DNA of 64,000 nt, taken from NCBI RefSeq assembly GCF_004339245.1, contig NZ_SMGG01000004.1:1-64000 (forward strand). Reading direction: 5' to 3'. This DNA is from Seleniivibrio woodruffii. Its GTDB lineage: Bacteria > Chrysiogenota > Deferribacteres > Deferribacterales > Geovibrionaceae. Shown here piece by piece: positions 1-8,617 of the stretch (the first letter of the stretch is position 1; the number at the start of each line of letters is the position of its first letter). The notes under the pieces were generated by a model, which was not told the origin of the DNA, searched no databases, and saw only the letters and a list, made by a program, of their open reading frames with translations. Position numbers and translations under genes: made by a program.

Positions 1-140
1 CCGGGAAGCATCAGAAGAACGAAAGCCGCTGACACAAGAAGCCATGCTGTGTCGCCTGTGTCGGGTGCGGGCGCCTCATCGGCAAATGCCGAAAATGTAG
101 CAGCCATAAGGAGAAACGTTGTTAGCAGTGATTTTATCAT
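1..140 (-). CDS. amtB: Ammonium transporter, N-terminal part (partial)
   Basis: The left edge cuts this leftward gene, so only the first 46 codons are visible. They read as a signal peptide (start MIKSLLTTFLLMAATFSAFA) followed by D-T-G-D-T-A-W and a first membrane helix ending LLMLPG. This DTAW...L.S.A.VLLM.PG pattern is the N-terminus of Amt/MEP/Rh ammonium channels, trimeric inner-membrane proteins that conduct NH3/NH4+. The ATG (complement of 138-140) has a GGGTG ribosome site just upstream. Genes of this family usually travel with a PII regulator (glnK), which would lie outside the window. It diverges from the glycosyltransferase operon across a 245-base region holding two palindromes. 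Confidence 0.85.
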   Translation of the reverse strand, partial: MIKSLLTTFLLMAATFSAFADEAPAPDTGDTAWLLVSAAFVLLMLP

Positions 141-215
141 ATGTCACCCCGTAATTTAATTCAGTGAAGTTATTGCAAACCGCATGCCAAAAGCATTAAT
201 ACGAAGAATAGGGAT

Positions 216-260
216 TTGAAATAGCATTTGCATAAATGCTGATTATATAATCATCAGATG
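216..260. promoter_or_regulatory. Divergent promoter region with two palindromes
   Basis: Between amtB (leftward) and the GT2 gene (rightward) lie a perfect 7-base inverted repeat AGCATTT-GCAT-AAATGCT (223-240) and a perfect 12-base palindrome GATTATATAATC (241-252). The palindrome contains a TATAAT hexamer readable on both strands, so it could act as a -10 box in either direction. No strong -35 box is visible. Operator function is an inference. The rest of the 141-385 gap is AT-rich with no other feature I can support. Confidence 0.4.
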
Positions 261-385
261 TGCTCATAAAATAACCACACTTTCCGGGATGAACTAAATA
301 TTATTTGGAGTTGTCTAGATGCGGTAAATGTGATACTAATTTTTGTTCATATACTATGAATAATTATACGAAATCAGGATGGCTG

Positions 386-1105
386 ATGGAAAAAATTTCA
401 TATGTGATACCGGTTTATGATGAAGAAGATAATCTTGCCCCGCTCTATGAGCAGATAAATTCGGTTTGCGAAAAAATAGGCACAGATTATGAGATCATCT
501 TTGTTGATGACTTCAGCCGTGACAAAAGCCTTGAAATAATCAGAAAAATGGCTGAAAAAGACAGCCATGTCAAATATATAGCCTTTGCGAAAAACTGCGG
601 TCAGTCTGCCGCTCTTTATGCGGGATTTCAGCATGCAACGGGTGATGTTATAATCACCATGGATGCCGACCTGCAGAACGATCCGGCGGATATCCCCGAA
701 ATGCTCAAGCTCTACGGTGATTACGATATGGTCACCGGATGGAGATGGAACCGTCAGGACACCCTTTCCAAAAAACTTGCAAGCAAATTCGGCAACAGGA
801 TACGCAACGCCGTTATTAAAGAGGATATCCACGACACAGGATGTTCGCTGAAAGTTATGCGTGCCTCCATGCTTAAGCGTGTGAAGATGTATAAGGGACT
901 GCACAGGTTCCTGCCCGCCATGATGCGAATGGAGGGGGCAAAGGTTGTGGAGATGAAGGTGAACCACAGGGCACGCCATGCCGGTGTTTCAAAATATACC
1001 AACCTGAAAAGGGGCTATGAGGCTCTTTACGACCTCATATGCGTCCGCTGGATGCAGAAACGTCACCTCAAGATATCCATAAGGGAGAATAATGTCGGTT
1101 CTTAA
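386..1105 (+). CDS. Family 2 glycosyltransferase (DPM1/ArnC-like)
   Basis: 239 aa GT-A glycosyltransferase resembling dolichol/undecaprenyl-phosphate sugar transferases. The N-terminus has the Rossmann start ISYVIPVYDEEDNL, the DxD-type motif DADLQNDP lies near residue 97, and the C-terminus has the typical H-x-x-R-x-x-G-x-S-K-Y segment. It lacks the two C-terminal membrane helices of ArnC/GtrB, so it is a soluble or peripheral form. The ATG at 386 is preferred over an upstream TTG (305) because AGGA stands 6 bases before it and homology begins there. It overlaps the LAB_N gene by 14 bases, and together with the ArnT-like gene suggests synthesis of a polyprenyl-phosphate sugar donor for envelope or lipid A decoration. 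The sugar is unknown. Confidence 0.85.
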   Translation: MEKISYVIPVYDEEDNLAPLYEQINSVCEKIGTDYEIIFVDDFSRDKSLEIIRKMAEKDSHVKYIAFAKNCGQSAALYAGFQHATGDVIITMDADLQNDPADIPEMLKLYGDYDMVTGWRWNRQDTLSKKLASKFGNRIRNAVIKEDIHDTGCSLKVMRASMLKRVKMYKGLHRFLPAMMRMEGAKVVEMKVNHRARHAGVSKYTNLKRGYEALYDLICVRWMQKRHLKISIRENNVGS

Positions 1106-1739
1106 CACCGCACTCATCGTTTTCGGCTTTGCAGGACAGGTTCTGTTCTTTATGCGTTTCATCCTGCAATGGCTCTACGCCGAAAAGTACAAAAAGAGTG
1201 CAGTGCCCATGTCTTTCTGGTATTTCAGCCTTGCGGGCGGCTTTATGCTGCTCACATATGCGATTCTGGTCAAAGATCCGGTCTTTATTCTGGGTCAGTC
1301 AACGGGCGCAATTATATACATGAGAAACATCTCTCTGCTTATGAAGGAGAGAGGAACCAGACCCCGTTCGTTCGGGTTCTGGATGGTGATCATTCTGCTG
1401 ATATACTTCGGAATGGTTGCCGCTGCGGCGTATTTCTTCCCTGAAACGGCCAGAAAGGACAAAGTGCACTACACAGGCTTCATCTTTGCGGTGGGCATGG
1501 TTGCGCAGGGAATGTTCTTTCTCCGGTTCCTTGTTCAGTGGCTTGTTTCGGAAAAGGCCAAGAAGAGTGTTTTCCCTGTCATGTTCTGGTGGTTCAGTCT
1601 GGCGGGAAGCGTGCTTCTGCTAATATATTCAGTTATGGTACATGATGCGGTGTTCATCGCCGGTCAGAGTGTCGGAATTTTAATTTATGTCAGAAACCTT
1701 TACTTCATCAAACTTGAAAAACAGTCTCCGACTGCTTGA
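1092..1739 (+). CDS. Tandem LAB_N (lipid A biosynthesis N-terminal domain) membrane protein
   Basis: 215 aa, all-membrane protein made of two copies of the LAB_N domain, the short membrane domain also found at the N-terminus of some LpxB proteins. Copy 1 (about residues 7-75) and copy 2 (about 128-203) share the pattern F-x-R-F-x-x-Q-W-L-x-(A/S)-E-K-x-K-K-S, then FW-(Y/W)-FSLAG, then GQS-x-G-x-x-I-Y-x-RN. The conserved Arg, Gln, Trp and Lys residues are in both copies. Stand-alone LAB_N proteins commonly sit beside GT2 and ArnT-like genes, as here, and are thought to help lipid-linked sugar handling. No enzymatic role is proven. It overlaps both neighbours (14 and 53 bases), implying translational coupling. 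Confidence 0.85.
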   Translation: MSVLNTALIVFGFAGQVLFFMRFILQWLYAEKYKKSAVPMSFWYFSLAGGFMLLTYAILVKDPVFILGQSTGAIIYMRNISLLMKERGTRPRSFGFWMVIILLIYFGMVAAAAYFFPETARKDKVHYTGFIFAVGMVAQGMFFLRFLVQWLVSEKAKKSVFPVMFWWFSLAGSVLLLIYSVMVHDAVFIAGQSVGILIYVRNLYFIKLEKQSPTA

Positions 1740-3378
1740 GGGAAGCAGATTTTATCTGTTCCTCGTTCTTTATTTTGTTGTGCTTCTTCTGCCCGCCTTC
1801 TGGCTGGACATCATGGAAACAACGGATGCCCGCTATGCTGAGATCGGCAGGGAGATGCTGCGCAACAGAGACTATATTACGCCTTTTTACAATGGTATCA
1901 AGCATTTCCATAAACCTCCATTTACATACTGGATGACGGCCTTCGGGCTTGATATATTCGGAGTGAACGGACTGGGCGCAAGATTCTTTCTTGCGGTCTT
2001 TTCGGTCATGTCGCTCATTTATACCCGTGCAATGACCTTCACACTGACAGGCGACAGGGACAAGGCCGATCTTTCGGTGCTTATTCTTTCGTCGTCGCTC
2101 CTGTTTCTGATAGTCAGCCGTGTCATTTCCACTGATATATACCTTACGTTTTTCACGGTTGCCGCTCTGGCACATATGTTTGAGCAGATCTACGGCTCAA
2201 AAAGCATCAGAAACGCCATACTCTGCGGAATATTTTTCGGTTTCGGATTCCTCACCAAGGGGCCGATAATCTTCCTTTTTACACTGCTTCCCTTTGTTTT
2301 CATGTGCTTTGTGAGCAGGGAACACAGAAGGGCGTTCGGCATATGGGACTGGCTGGCGATGCTTCTGGTGTTTGTGTGTGTCGCTCTCCCTTGGTATCTG
2401 GCGGTAATAAACGCAAACGAGGGTCTTCTGCATTATTTCCTTTATGACCAGACGGTTGAACGTGTGGCCGATGCCGAGAGATTCAGCAGGTCGCAGCCTT
2501 TCTATTTCTTTCCTGCGGTGATTCTGGGAACTTTCCTGCCGTGGCTTTTCTATTTCTTTGCGAACATCCGCAACGCCCGATTTGTTAAGGGCGGCGCATG
2601 GATATATATGTATGTGCTTATACCTTTTATAGTTTTCCAGCTTTCTGCAAGCAAGCTGGCAACATATATCCTGCCCTTTTACCCCATAATGGCCGTTCTG
2701 GCCTCCGGCAGAGCTGAGAGACCCCTTATTCCCAACATGATCGGCTATATCTTCCTTGTTGTGGGTATTGCTGTCGGTGCGACCCCGATTTTCGTTGAGT
2801 ATCTGCGTGACTACTGGATGTTCATAAGCGGCAGTGCGGCGGCTTACTGCACACTGACCATGTATTTCATAGAGAAACACTGGTTTCAGCAGAGATACCA
2901 CTTCACGGTCTCTGTTTCATTGATTCTGGTGACACTGCTTGTATACGGCGGTCTGTGCTTCTCCGGTCCCTATATAAAAGGCTACAGGCTCTCCGGAGAC
3001 GATATTAAAAAGTTTGATCCTCAGGGCAAGTACGACATTGTTATCTACAGTGCATTCACTCCTTCGCTGAGTTTCTACACCGACAGGGTTGTTCCCATAT
3101 CCTTCGGCAAGAGAAGAGAGACCCAGTTTCAGACCGAAGAGGAGTTCAAAGACATATATTTCCGCAACAATCAGGAGCTGGTGCGCTATCTGGATCAGCG
3201 GGAAGAATACATCATCTTCACCTATAAAAAGAACTATGACAGATACATCGGGCTGACAGGCGACAAATGTGAGCTGATATCGGACAGAGGCGACAAAAAA
3301 GTGGCATATTTCTGCAGGAAGGGAACAAGACCCGGAAACGAGATACGTTCCGGCGAACTTTACAGATATATACCCTGA
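1687..3378 (+). CDS. ArnT-like (GT83/PMT family) glycosyltransferase
   Basis: 563 aa polytopic inner-membrane protein with about 11-12 hydrophobic segments and a C-terminal periplasmic domain from about residue 430. The first periplasmic loop holds the catalytic-type acidic pair and motif ETTDARYAEIGREML, followed by HFHKPPFTYW, matching ArnT/PMT glycosyltransferases that move a sugar from a polyprenyl phosphate to lipid A or protein. It is the last gene of the GT2-LAB_N-ArnT set. The ATG at 1687 lies inside the end of the LAB_N gene (53-base overlap), and no better start is seen before the conserved loop. Lipid A is the likely acceptor from family knowledge. The L-Ara4N pathway genes (arnA, arnB, arnD) are absent, so the donor sugar is probably different. 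Confidence 0.82.
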   Translation: MSETFTSSNLKNSLRLLEGSRFYLFLVLYFVVLLLPAFWLDIMETTDARYAEIGREMLRNRDYITPFYNGIKHFHKPPFTYWMTAFGLDIFGVNGLGARFFLAVFSVMSLIYTRAMTFTLTGDRDKADLSVLILSSSLLFLIVSRVISTDIYLTFFTVAALAHMFEQIYGSKSIRNAILCGIFFGFGFLTKGPIIFLFTLLPFVFMCFVSREHRRAFGIWDWLAMLLVFVCVALPWYLAVINANEGLLHYFLYDQTVERVADAERFSRSQPFYFFPAVILGTFLPWLFYFFANIRNARFVKGGAWIYMYVLIPFIVFQLSASKLATYILPFYPIMAVLASGRAERPLIPNMIGYIFLVVGIAVGATPIFVEYLRDYWMFISGSAAAYCTLTMYFIEKHWFQQRYHFTVSVSLILVTLLVYGGLCFSGPYIKGYRLSGDDIKKFDPQGKYDIVIYSAFTPSLSFYTDRVVPISFGKRRETQFQTEEEFKDIYFRNNQELVRYLDQREEYIIFTYKKNYDRYIGLTGDKCELISDRGDKKVAYFCRKGTRPGNEIRSGELYRYIP

Positions 3379-3394
3379 TTAAACTGAAATAGGT

Positions 3395-3423
3395 TTGACA
3401 TTTCGCTCTCGTCTTGTTAAGTT
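3395..3423 (+). promoter_or_regulatory. Sigma-70 type promoter for paaK
   Basis: TTGACA (3395-3400) and TAAGTT (3418-3423) are separated by 17 bases, 33 bases before the paaK start. The -35 box is perfect and the -10 box is weak. Confidence 0.5.
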
Positions 3424-3455
3424 TTTCTACCGCCACAAAAAGATTGGAGCATGCC

Positions 3456-4757
3456 ATGATCTGGAATCAGCAATATGAGACCATGCCGCGGGATGAACTG
3501 CGGAAACTTCAGCTTTTAAGACTCAAGCAGCTTGTGGAGAACGTGTATCATCGTGTTCCGTTTTACAGAGATGCGTTTGACAAAGCAGGCGTTAAACCTG
3601 AGGATATAAAATCGCTGGACGACCTTAAGCGTCTCCCTTTCACATATAAGCAGGATATGAGGGACAACTATCCCTTCGGCATGTTCGCAGTGCCTCAGGA
3701 GCAGGTTGTGCGTATCCACGCATCAAGCGGAACCACCGGAAAACCCACTGTTGTGGGCTACACCGCCAGAGATATCGACACATGGGCCGAGCTTATGGCC
3801 AGAACTGTTTCTGCGGCGGGTGTCGGCAGAGGCGATATACTTCAGAATGCCTACGGCTACGGACTTTTCACAGGCGGCCTCGGCGCACACTACGGTGCGG
3901 AGAAGGTCGGCGCATCGGTTATCCCCATTTCCGGCGGAAACTCAAAGAAACAGCTCATGCTCCTTAAGGATTTCGGCTCAACAGCCATATCCTGCACCCC
4001 CAGCTATGCCCTCAGCCTCTATGAAACGGCTGTGGAGGAGGGTGTTAAGCGTGAGGATCTTAAACTTAAAGTAGGAATATTCGGCGCAGAGCCATGGACA
4101 GAGGCCATGCGTCAGGAGATAGAGGCCAAGTGGCAGATAGACGCTGTGGACATATACGGTCTCAGCGAAATAATAGGCCCCGGTGTGGGCTATGAGTGCA
4201 TCGAAGAGAAGCGTGGAATGCACATCAGCGAAGACCACTTCATCGTGGAGACAATAAATCCCGACACAGGCGAGGTTCTGCCCGCCGGAGAGGAGGGCGA
4301 GCTTGTCTTCACCACAATCACCAAAGAGGCCATCCCGCTTATACGCTACCGCACAAGGGACATCACCAGACTTATAACCGATCCCTGCCGCTGTGGACGC
4401 TCTTTCGTGCGTATGAACAAGGTAACAGGCAGAAGCGACGACATGCTCATCATCAGAGGCGTGAACGTGTTCCCGTCTCAGGTTGAGGCTATAATCGTCA
4501 CCAAAGCGGAGCTTTCGCCCCACTATCTGCTTATTATTGACAGGGTGGACAACCTTGACACCCTTGAGATTCAGATAGAGCTTGCGGAAGGCATTTTTAT
4601 GGACAGGATCAGCAGACTTCAGGAACTTTCCAGATCTGTTGAAAAAGAGATAAAGGATATGATAGGCGTCACATGCAAGGTTCGCATTGTGGAGCACAAG
4701 ACCATAGCCAGAAGCGAGGGCAAGGCTCAGCGTGTTCTGGACAGAAGAAAGCTATGA
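3456..4757 (+). CDS. paaK: Phenylacetate-CoA ligase family protein (copy 1)
   Basis: 433 aa adenylate-forming enzyme of the PaaK family, which makes an acyl-CoA from an aryl-acetic acid, ATP and CoA. Visible motifs are the AMP/P-loop [14 protein letters not shown], the [10 protein letters not shown] adenine-binding loop, the [10 protein letters not shown] hinge region, and the small C-terminal domain beginning around [20 protein letters not shown]. The ATG at 3456 is chosen because GGAG precedes it by 6 bases and the paralogue at 8605 begins at the equivalent point. It is followed by a double-ACT protein, livHMGF and a second paaK. In anaerobes this arrangement usually serves breakdown of aromatic or branched-chain amino acids. 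The exact acid substrate cannot be read from sequence. Confidence 0.88.
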   Translation: MIWNQQYETMPRDELRKLQLLRLKQLVENVYHRVPFYRDAFDKAGVKPEDIKSLDDLKRLPFTYKQDMRDNYPFGMFAVPQEQVVRIHASSGTTGKPTVVGYTARDIDTWAELMARTVSAAGVGRGDILQNAYGYGLFTGGLGAHYGAEKVGASVIPISGGNSKKQLMLLKDFGSTAISCTPSYALSLYETAVEEGVKREDLKLKVGIFGAEPWTEAMRQEIEAKWQIDAVDIYGLSEIIGPGVGYECIEEKRGMHISEDHFIVETINPDTGEVLPAGEEGELVFTTITKEAIPLIRYRTRDITRLITDPCRCGRSFVRMNKVTGRSDDMLIIRGVNVFPSQVEAIIVTKAELSPHYLLIIDRVDNLDTLEIQIELAEGIFMDRISRLQELSRSVEKEIKDMIGVTCKVRIVEHKTIARSEGKAQRVLDRRKL

Positions 4758-4767
4758 GAGGTGTATT

Positions 4768-5199
4768 ATGAAACTTCAGCAGATTTCGGTTTTCATCGAG
4801 AATCAGTCGGGAAGACTTTACGACGTTACAAACCTTCTGGGAAAAAGCGGAATAAACATCAGAGCGCTCTCTCTGGCTGACACTTCCGACTTCGGCATCT
4901 TAAGGCTCATAGTTAACAACCCCGAAGAGGCTTATAAGATTCTGAAAGACAACGAGTTCACCGTAGGCCGCACAGAAGTTGTGGCTGTGGAGATCAAGGA
5001 CGAGCCGGGCGGGCTGGCGGAGATCCTCGGTGCGCTCAGCAAAAACGAGATAAACGTTGAATATATGTATGCCTTTGTTGAGCCGGAAGGCAAAAGGGCA
5101 ATTATGATATTCCGCTTTGACGAAACCGAAAAAGCGGTTGAAAAGCTTCTTGAAGCAGGATTCACTCTTATTCCCGGTGCTAAGATTTACGGGATATAG
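4768..5199 (+). CDS. Tandem ACT-domain protein
   Basis: 143 aa cytosolic protein consisting of two ACT domains. The first starts LQQISVFIENQSGRLYDVTNLLG and the second near VVAVEIKDEPGGLAEILGAL. Both show the beta-alpha-beta-beta-alpha-beta pattern with a Gly at the amino-acid binding turn (QSGRL and EPGGL). Stand-alone double-ACT proteins often sit directly downstream of paaK and are thought to sense branched-chain or aromatic amino acids. Here paaK ends 10 bases upstream. The ATG at 4768 has GAGAGG six bases before it. No DNA-binding or catalytic part is present, so it probably regulates by protein contact. That is inference. Confidence 0.82.
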   Translation: MKLQQISVFIENQSGRLYDVTNLLGKSGINIRALSLADTSDFGILRLIVNNPEEAYKILKDNEFTVGRTEVVAVEIKDEPGGLAEILGALSKNEINVEYMYAFVEPEGKRAIMIFRFDETEKAVEKLLEAGFTLIPGAKIYGI

Positions 5200-5205
5200 T
5201 TATTC

Positions 5206-5330
5206 CGTCACTGCGAGCCGATTCATCGGCGCGGCAGTCTCATCCGTTAATGGTTGAGATGAAGGCAAAACAAGTTTGCCATTTTTCGCAAGCTCAAAAA
5301 GCCACACCTGCTGCGCAGGTTCGCAATGAC
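5206..5330. repeat. Composite palindromic intergenic repeat
   Basis: The gap between the ACT gene and livH carries two outward-related units. The left unit is CGTCACTGCGAGCCG with an inner CCGAT/ATCGG hairpin, continuing GGCAGTCTCATC. The right unit, read on the minus strand, is GTCATTGCGAACCTGCGCAG followed by CAGGTGTGGC. The same ATTGCGAACCTGCG core recurs at 44441 on the plus strand. This is a REP-like dispersed element, and its folding could also attenuate transcription into liv. Confidence 0.7.
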
Positions 5331-5358
5331 ACTTTAAAAAATTTACGGGCGGTTATTA

Positions 5359-6222
5359 ATGCAATTTCTTTATTCGGGGCTTACCAGCGGCAGTATCTAC
5401 GGTCTGGTGGCTCTGGGATTTAACATCATCTACAACACCACGGGACTGATAAACTTTGCGCAGGGAGAGTTTGTCATGCTGGGCGGGATGCTTATCTATA
5501 CCCTGTTCTGCATGTTCGAGGTTCCGTTTTACACGGCTCTGCCTCTGACCCTCATCGGGTGCTTCATAATCGGCGCACTGTATGAAAGGGTGTTCATCCA
5601 CATGTCCAGATATAAGACAGAGGTGAACCTCATCACGGTGACCATCGCCGCATCTATCATAATGCGTGACGTTGCGATGCACGTATGGGGGCGTGACAGC
5701 CTTCGGGTTGACGACTACATCCCCGTGGTCAACGTTCAGATGCCCGGCGGGGTTATCTCCAGCCAGAGCATACTTATCATCGCCGTCTCCATGCTGGTTG
5801 CGTGGGGGCTTAACCTGTTTCTGAAAAAATCAAAATACGGCAAGGCAATGAGAGCCTGTTTCGATGACCAGAGGGCGGCCGAGACCTGCGGAATAAGCGT
5901 CCGCAACGTCCGGATAATGTCCTTTGCGGTGTCGTCGGTAATGGCGGCCATTGCGGGTATAATCATATCGCCCATCACGTTCGTAACCTATGACGACGGC
6001 ATAATGATCGGTCTGAAAGGGTTTGCGGCGGCAATTCTGGGCGGACTGGGCAACTTCTGGGCGGCTGTGGCGGGCGGACTTCTTCTGGGAATCTTCGAGA
6101 GCTTTTCCGCCAGTGTTATCCCCTCCGGATACAAGGATGCCATGGCGTTCTTCGTTATCCTGCTCATCCTTTTCCTGAAACCTGACGGCCTGTTCGGCAA
6201 AAAGAAGGCGCAAAGAGTATGA
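5359..6222 (+). CDS. livH: Branched-chain amino acid ABC transporter permease LivH
   Basis: 287 aa inner-membrane permease of the LivH type, with about eight hydrophobic helices. Family signatures are the N-terminal GLTSGSIYGLVALGFNIIYNTTGLINFAQGEFVMLGG and the C-terminal EAA-like segment around FAAAILGGLGNFWAAVAGGLLLGI, split here only for description. It forms the membrane channel with LivM, driven by LivG/LivF. The start at 5359 is ATG with a weak upstream GGGCGG. The gene opens the livHMGF operon and overlaps livM by four bases (ATGA). No livK substrate-binding protein gene is present in the window, so the binding protein must be encoded elsewhere. Confidence 0.93.
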   Translation: MQFLYSGLTSGSIYGLVALGFNIIYNTTGLINFAQGEFVMLGGMLIYTLFCMFEVPFYTALPLTLIGCFIIGALYERVFIHMSRYKTEVNLITVTIAASIIMRDVAMHVWGRDSLRVDDYIPVVNVQMPGGVISSQSILIIAVSMLVAWGLNLFLKKSKYGKAMRACFDDQRAAETCGISVRNVRIMSFAVSSVMAAIAGIIISPITFVTYDDGIMIGLKGFAAAILGGLGNFWAAVAGGLLLGIFESFSASVIPSGYKDAMAFFVILLILFLKPDGLFGKKKAQRV

Positions 6223-7154
6223 AAAAGCTTAATTTCTTCTACATCATCCTTATGGCGTGCCTTCTGGGCTACATCGGCACTCAGGTGCAGAACGAATACT
6301 ACATCGGCGTTGCCACACTTCTGCTTATCCATGCAGTGAACGCAACGGCCATGAACATACTTCTGGGCTACACCGGAATCATCTCCATAGGTCAGGCGGC
6401 CTTCTTCGGTCTGGGTGCATACGTTTCGGCGGTGCTCTCCACAACCTATGGTATAGACCCGCTGATAACCCTCCCCATAGCGGCTGTAATAGCCTTTGTT
6501 CTGGCATATGCGGTGGGCTACCCCATCCTCAAGCTCCACGGTCACTATCTGGCCATGGCGACACTGGGAATGGGGATGATACTCTATATCTTCATGAACG
6601 AGCTGGACTTCATAACAGGCGGGCCTTCGGGCTTCGTAGGCATCGGCGACATCATCATCGGTAAATACGACCTGATGGACGAGAAGTCGTTCTTTGTGTT
6701 CATGAGTATATTTTTCATGATCTTTCTGGTTGTGTGCGAGCTGTTCGACAAGTCGTTCCTCCACAACAAACTTAAATTCATAAAGAACTCCGAGAGCGCA
6801 TGCCGCAGCTACGGCATAGACCCCGCCAAAACCAAGGTAACGGTCTTTGCGGCCATGGCGGCAATAACGGCTTTCAACGGCGGCATATTCACCTTTTACA
6901 CCCATTTCATAAGCCCCGTGTCGTTCAGCTTCAAATACTCGGTAGAGCTTCTGGCGATGGCGACAGTGGGCGGTCTGGGCTATATCTCAGGCGGTGTTAC
7001 GGGTGCTATCATCCTTGGCCTTGTGCCTGAGGTGTTCTCCGCTTTCGAGGAGTACGAAATGATAATCTACGGCGGTCTCTTGGCCGTTGTGATAATGTTC
7101 TTTCCCGGCGGCATAGCCGGAACTCTGAAAAGGCTGGTGAAGAGAAATGCTTGA
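6219..7154 (+). CDS. livM: Branched-chain amino acid ABC transporter permease LivM
   Basis: 311 aa polytopic permease, partner of LivH. Hallmarks are NILLGYTGIISIGQAAFFGLGAY near residue 45 (the LivM Gly-rich helix), the loop LTGGPSG-like segment FITGGPSGFVGIG, and the C-terminal ELLAMATVGGLGYISGG, the ATPase-contacting loop. It starts inside the livH stop (ATGA overlap) and overlaps livG by eight bases, so the four transporter subunits are translationally coupled. Confidence 0.92.
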   Translation: MKKLNFFYIILMACLLGYIGTQVQNEYYIGVATLLLIHAVNATAMNILLGYTGIISIGQAAFFGLGAYVSAVLSTTYGIDPLITLPIAAVIAFVLAYAVGYPILKLHGHYLAMATLGMGMILYIFMNELDFITGGPSGFVGIGDIIIGKYDLMDEKSFFVFMSIFFMIFLVVCELFDKSFLHNKLKFIKNSESACRSYGIDPAKTKVTVFAAMAAITAFNGGIFTFYTHFISPVSFSFKYSVELLAMATVGGLGYISGGVTGAIILGLVPEVFSAFEEYEMIIYGGLLAVVIMFFPGGIAGTLKRLVKRNA

Positions 7155-7899
7155 TATAAATAACGTAGGAGTCAGCTTCGGCGGCGTTCATGCGCTGAGC
7201 AGGGTCACTTTCACCATGCCCGATACGGGTATATCCGCTCTCATAGGACCCAACGGAGCGGGCAAGACAACGCTTTTCAACGTTATCACCGGATTTGTGG
7301 CTCCGAAAGAGGGCACTGTAAAGTTTGCCGGAAAAGAGATAACAGGCTACAGATCCGAGCAGGTCTTTATGGAGGGGATATCCAGAACCTTCCAGAACCT
7401 GAACATCATCCCTGAGCTTACACTTCGGGAGAACATGTATCTCGGTTTCATAGGCAAAGAAAAACCCTCTGCCCTTAAGACCATGCTGAGGCTTAACAGG
7501 GGCTACTGGAAAGAGACCACAAGGCGTATCGAAGAGTGCATGGAGTTCGTCAACGTGACGGAATACGCCGACATGACGCCGGGCAGCGTGCCTTACGGCG
7601 TTCTGAAAAACTTTGAGCTGGGAAGGGCGGTCATGTCCAACCCGAAACTTCTTCTGCTGGACGAACCTGCGGCGGGGCTTAACCTTGCCGAAAAGGAGAA
7701 TCTGGCGTCGATGGTGCGGAAAATTCAGTCCACAGGGGTTTGCATACTCATGGTGGAACACGATATGCAGTTTATTTCGTCTCTGGCGGAGTTCGTGGTC
7801 TGTCTTAACTTCGGTCAGGTCATTGCCACGGGAACCTATGGTGAGATACGGGAGAACAAAGAGGTTCTGAAAGCCTATCTGGGGGATGAGGATGCTTGA
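7147..7899 (+). CDS. livG: Branched-chain amino acid ABC transporter ATPase LivG
   Basis: 250 aa ABC ATPase. The Walker A motif GPNGAGKTT lies near residue 35, Walker B LLLLDEPAAGL near residue 160, and the H-loop is MVEHDM. The signature region reads LPYGVLKNFELGRAV-like (seen as VPYGVLKNFELGRAV), a variant of the LivG signature where LSYGQQR is more usual, so the Gln-rich stretch is altered. LivG pairs with LivF on the cytosolic face of LivHM. It overlaps livM by eight bases and livF by eight bases. Confidence 0.9.
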   Translation: MLDINNVGVSFGGVHALSRVTFTMPDTGISALIGPNGAGKTTLFNVITGFVAPKEGTVKFAGKEITGYRSEQVFMEGISRTFQNLNIIPELTLRENMYLGFIGKEKPSALKTMLRLNRGYWKETTRRIEECMEFVNVTEYADMTPGSVPYGVLKNFELGRAVMSNPKLLLLDEPAAGLNLAEKENLASMVRKIQSTGVCILMVEHDMQFISSLAEFVVCLNFGQVIATGTYGEIRENKEVLKAYLGDEDA

Positions 7900-8617
7900 G
7901 GTAAAATCCCTTTCGGTGTCATACGGAGCGGTTGCAGCTCTGATGAACGTATCGGTGCACGTTGCCCCGGGCGAGTTCGTTTCGCTTATCGGAAGCAACG
8001 GAGCGGGGAAAACCACGCTTTTAAACAGTATAATGAATATAATAGGCCGTTCCAAAGGGACGGTGAAATTTGACGGCAAAGACGTTTCCAAGGCGAATAC
8101 GCCTAAGATAGTCAGCCGTGGAATGGCGATCGTTCCGGAAGGCAGACGTGTGTTTGCCAACATGACCGTGCGGGAGAATCTGGAGATGGGCGGTTTCACC
8201 CGTCCGGCGGGCGAGGTTAAGGCCAACCTGCAAAAGATGTTCGAGATGTTCCCCGTTCTTGAGGAGCGGCAGACACAGACGGCGGGGATGCTCTCCGGCG
8301 GCGAACAGCAGATGCTCGCCATCGGCCGTGCGCTCATGACATCGCCGAAACTGCTACTGATGGATGAACCTTCTATGGGGCTTGCTCCCCTTGTTATAAA
8401 AGAGGTCTATGAGAAACTGAAAGTTCTGGCATCCGGCGGGCTTACCATCCTGCTGGTGGAGCAGAACGCAACTATGGCTCTGAAATACGCCCAGCGGGGC
8501 TATGTTCTGGAGAACGGACGCATCATTCTTCAGGGCAAGGCATCCGAGCTGCTCGGAGACAATGAAGTGAAAAGAGCATATCTCGGAAAGGAGTACAATG
8601 AAAAATGGGAGAGATGA
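7892..8617 (+). CDS. livF: Branched-chain amino acid ABC transporter ATPase LivF
   Basis: 241 aa ABC ATPase with Walker [10 protein letters not shown], signature [15 protein letters not shown], Walker [14 protein letters not shown] and H-loop LVEQN, the standard LivF set. Two in-frame ATGs exist, at 7886 and 7892. The second is preferred because GGGGG (7881-7885) stands six bases before it, while it abuts the first. The end overlaps the second paaK, so ligase and transporter are one transcription unit. Confidence 0.92.
   Translation: MLEVKSLSVSYGAVAALMNVSVHVAPGEFVSLIGSNGAGKTTLLNSIMNIIGRSKGTVKFDGKDVSKANTPKIVSRGMAIVPEGRRVFANMTVRENLEMGGFTRPAGEVKANLQKMFEMFPVLEERQTQTAGMLSGGEQQMLAIGRALMTSPKLLLMDEPSMGLAPLVIKEVYEKLKVLASGGLTILLVEQNATMALKYAQRGYVLENGRIILQGKASELLGDNEVKRAYLGKEYNEKWER

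Noticed and set aside
305-385. Longer N-terminus for the GT2 gene from a TTG
   Set aside because: The added residues do not look like the family, and ATG 386 has a good ribosome site.
4196-4486. Basic, His-rich open frame inside paaK
   Set aside because: It is a shifted-frame shadow of the ligase coding sequence.
7009-8337. 442-codon open frame on the minus strand
   Set aside because: Antisense to livM, livG and livF, whose Walker and signature motifs are clear.
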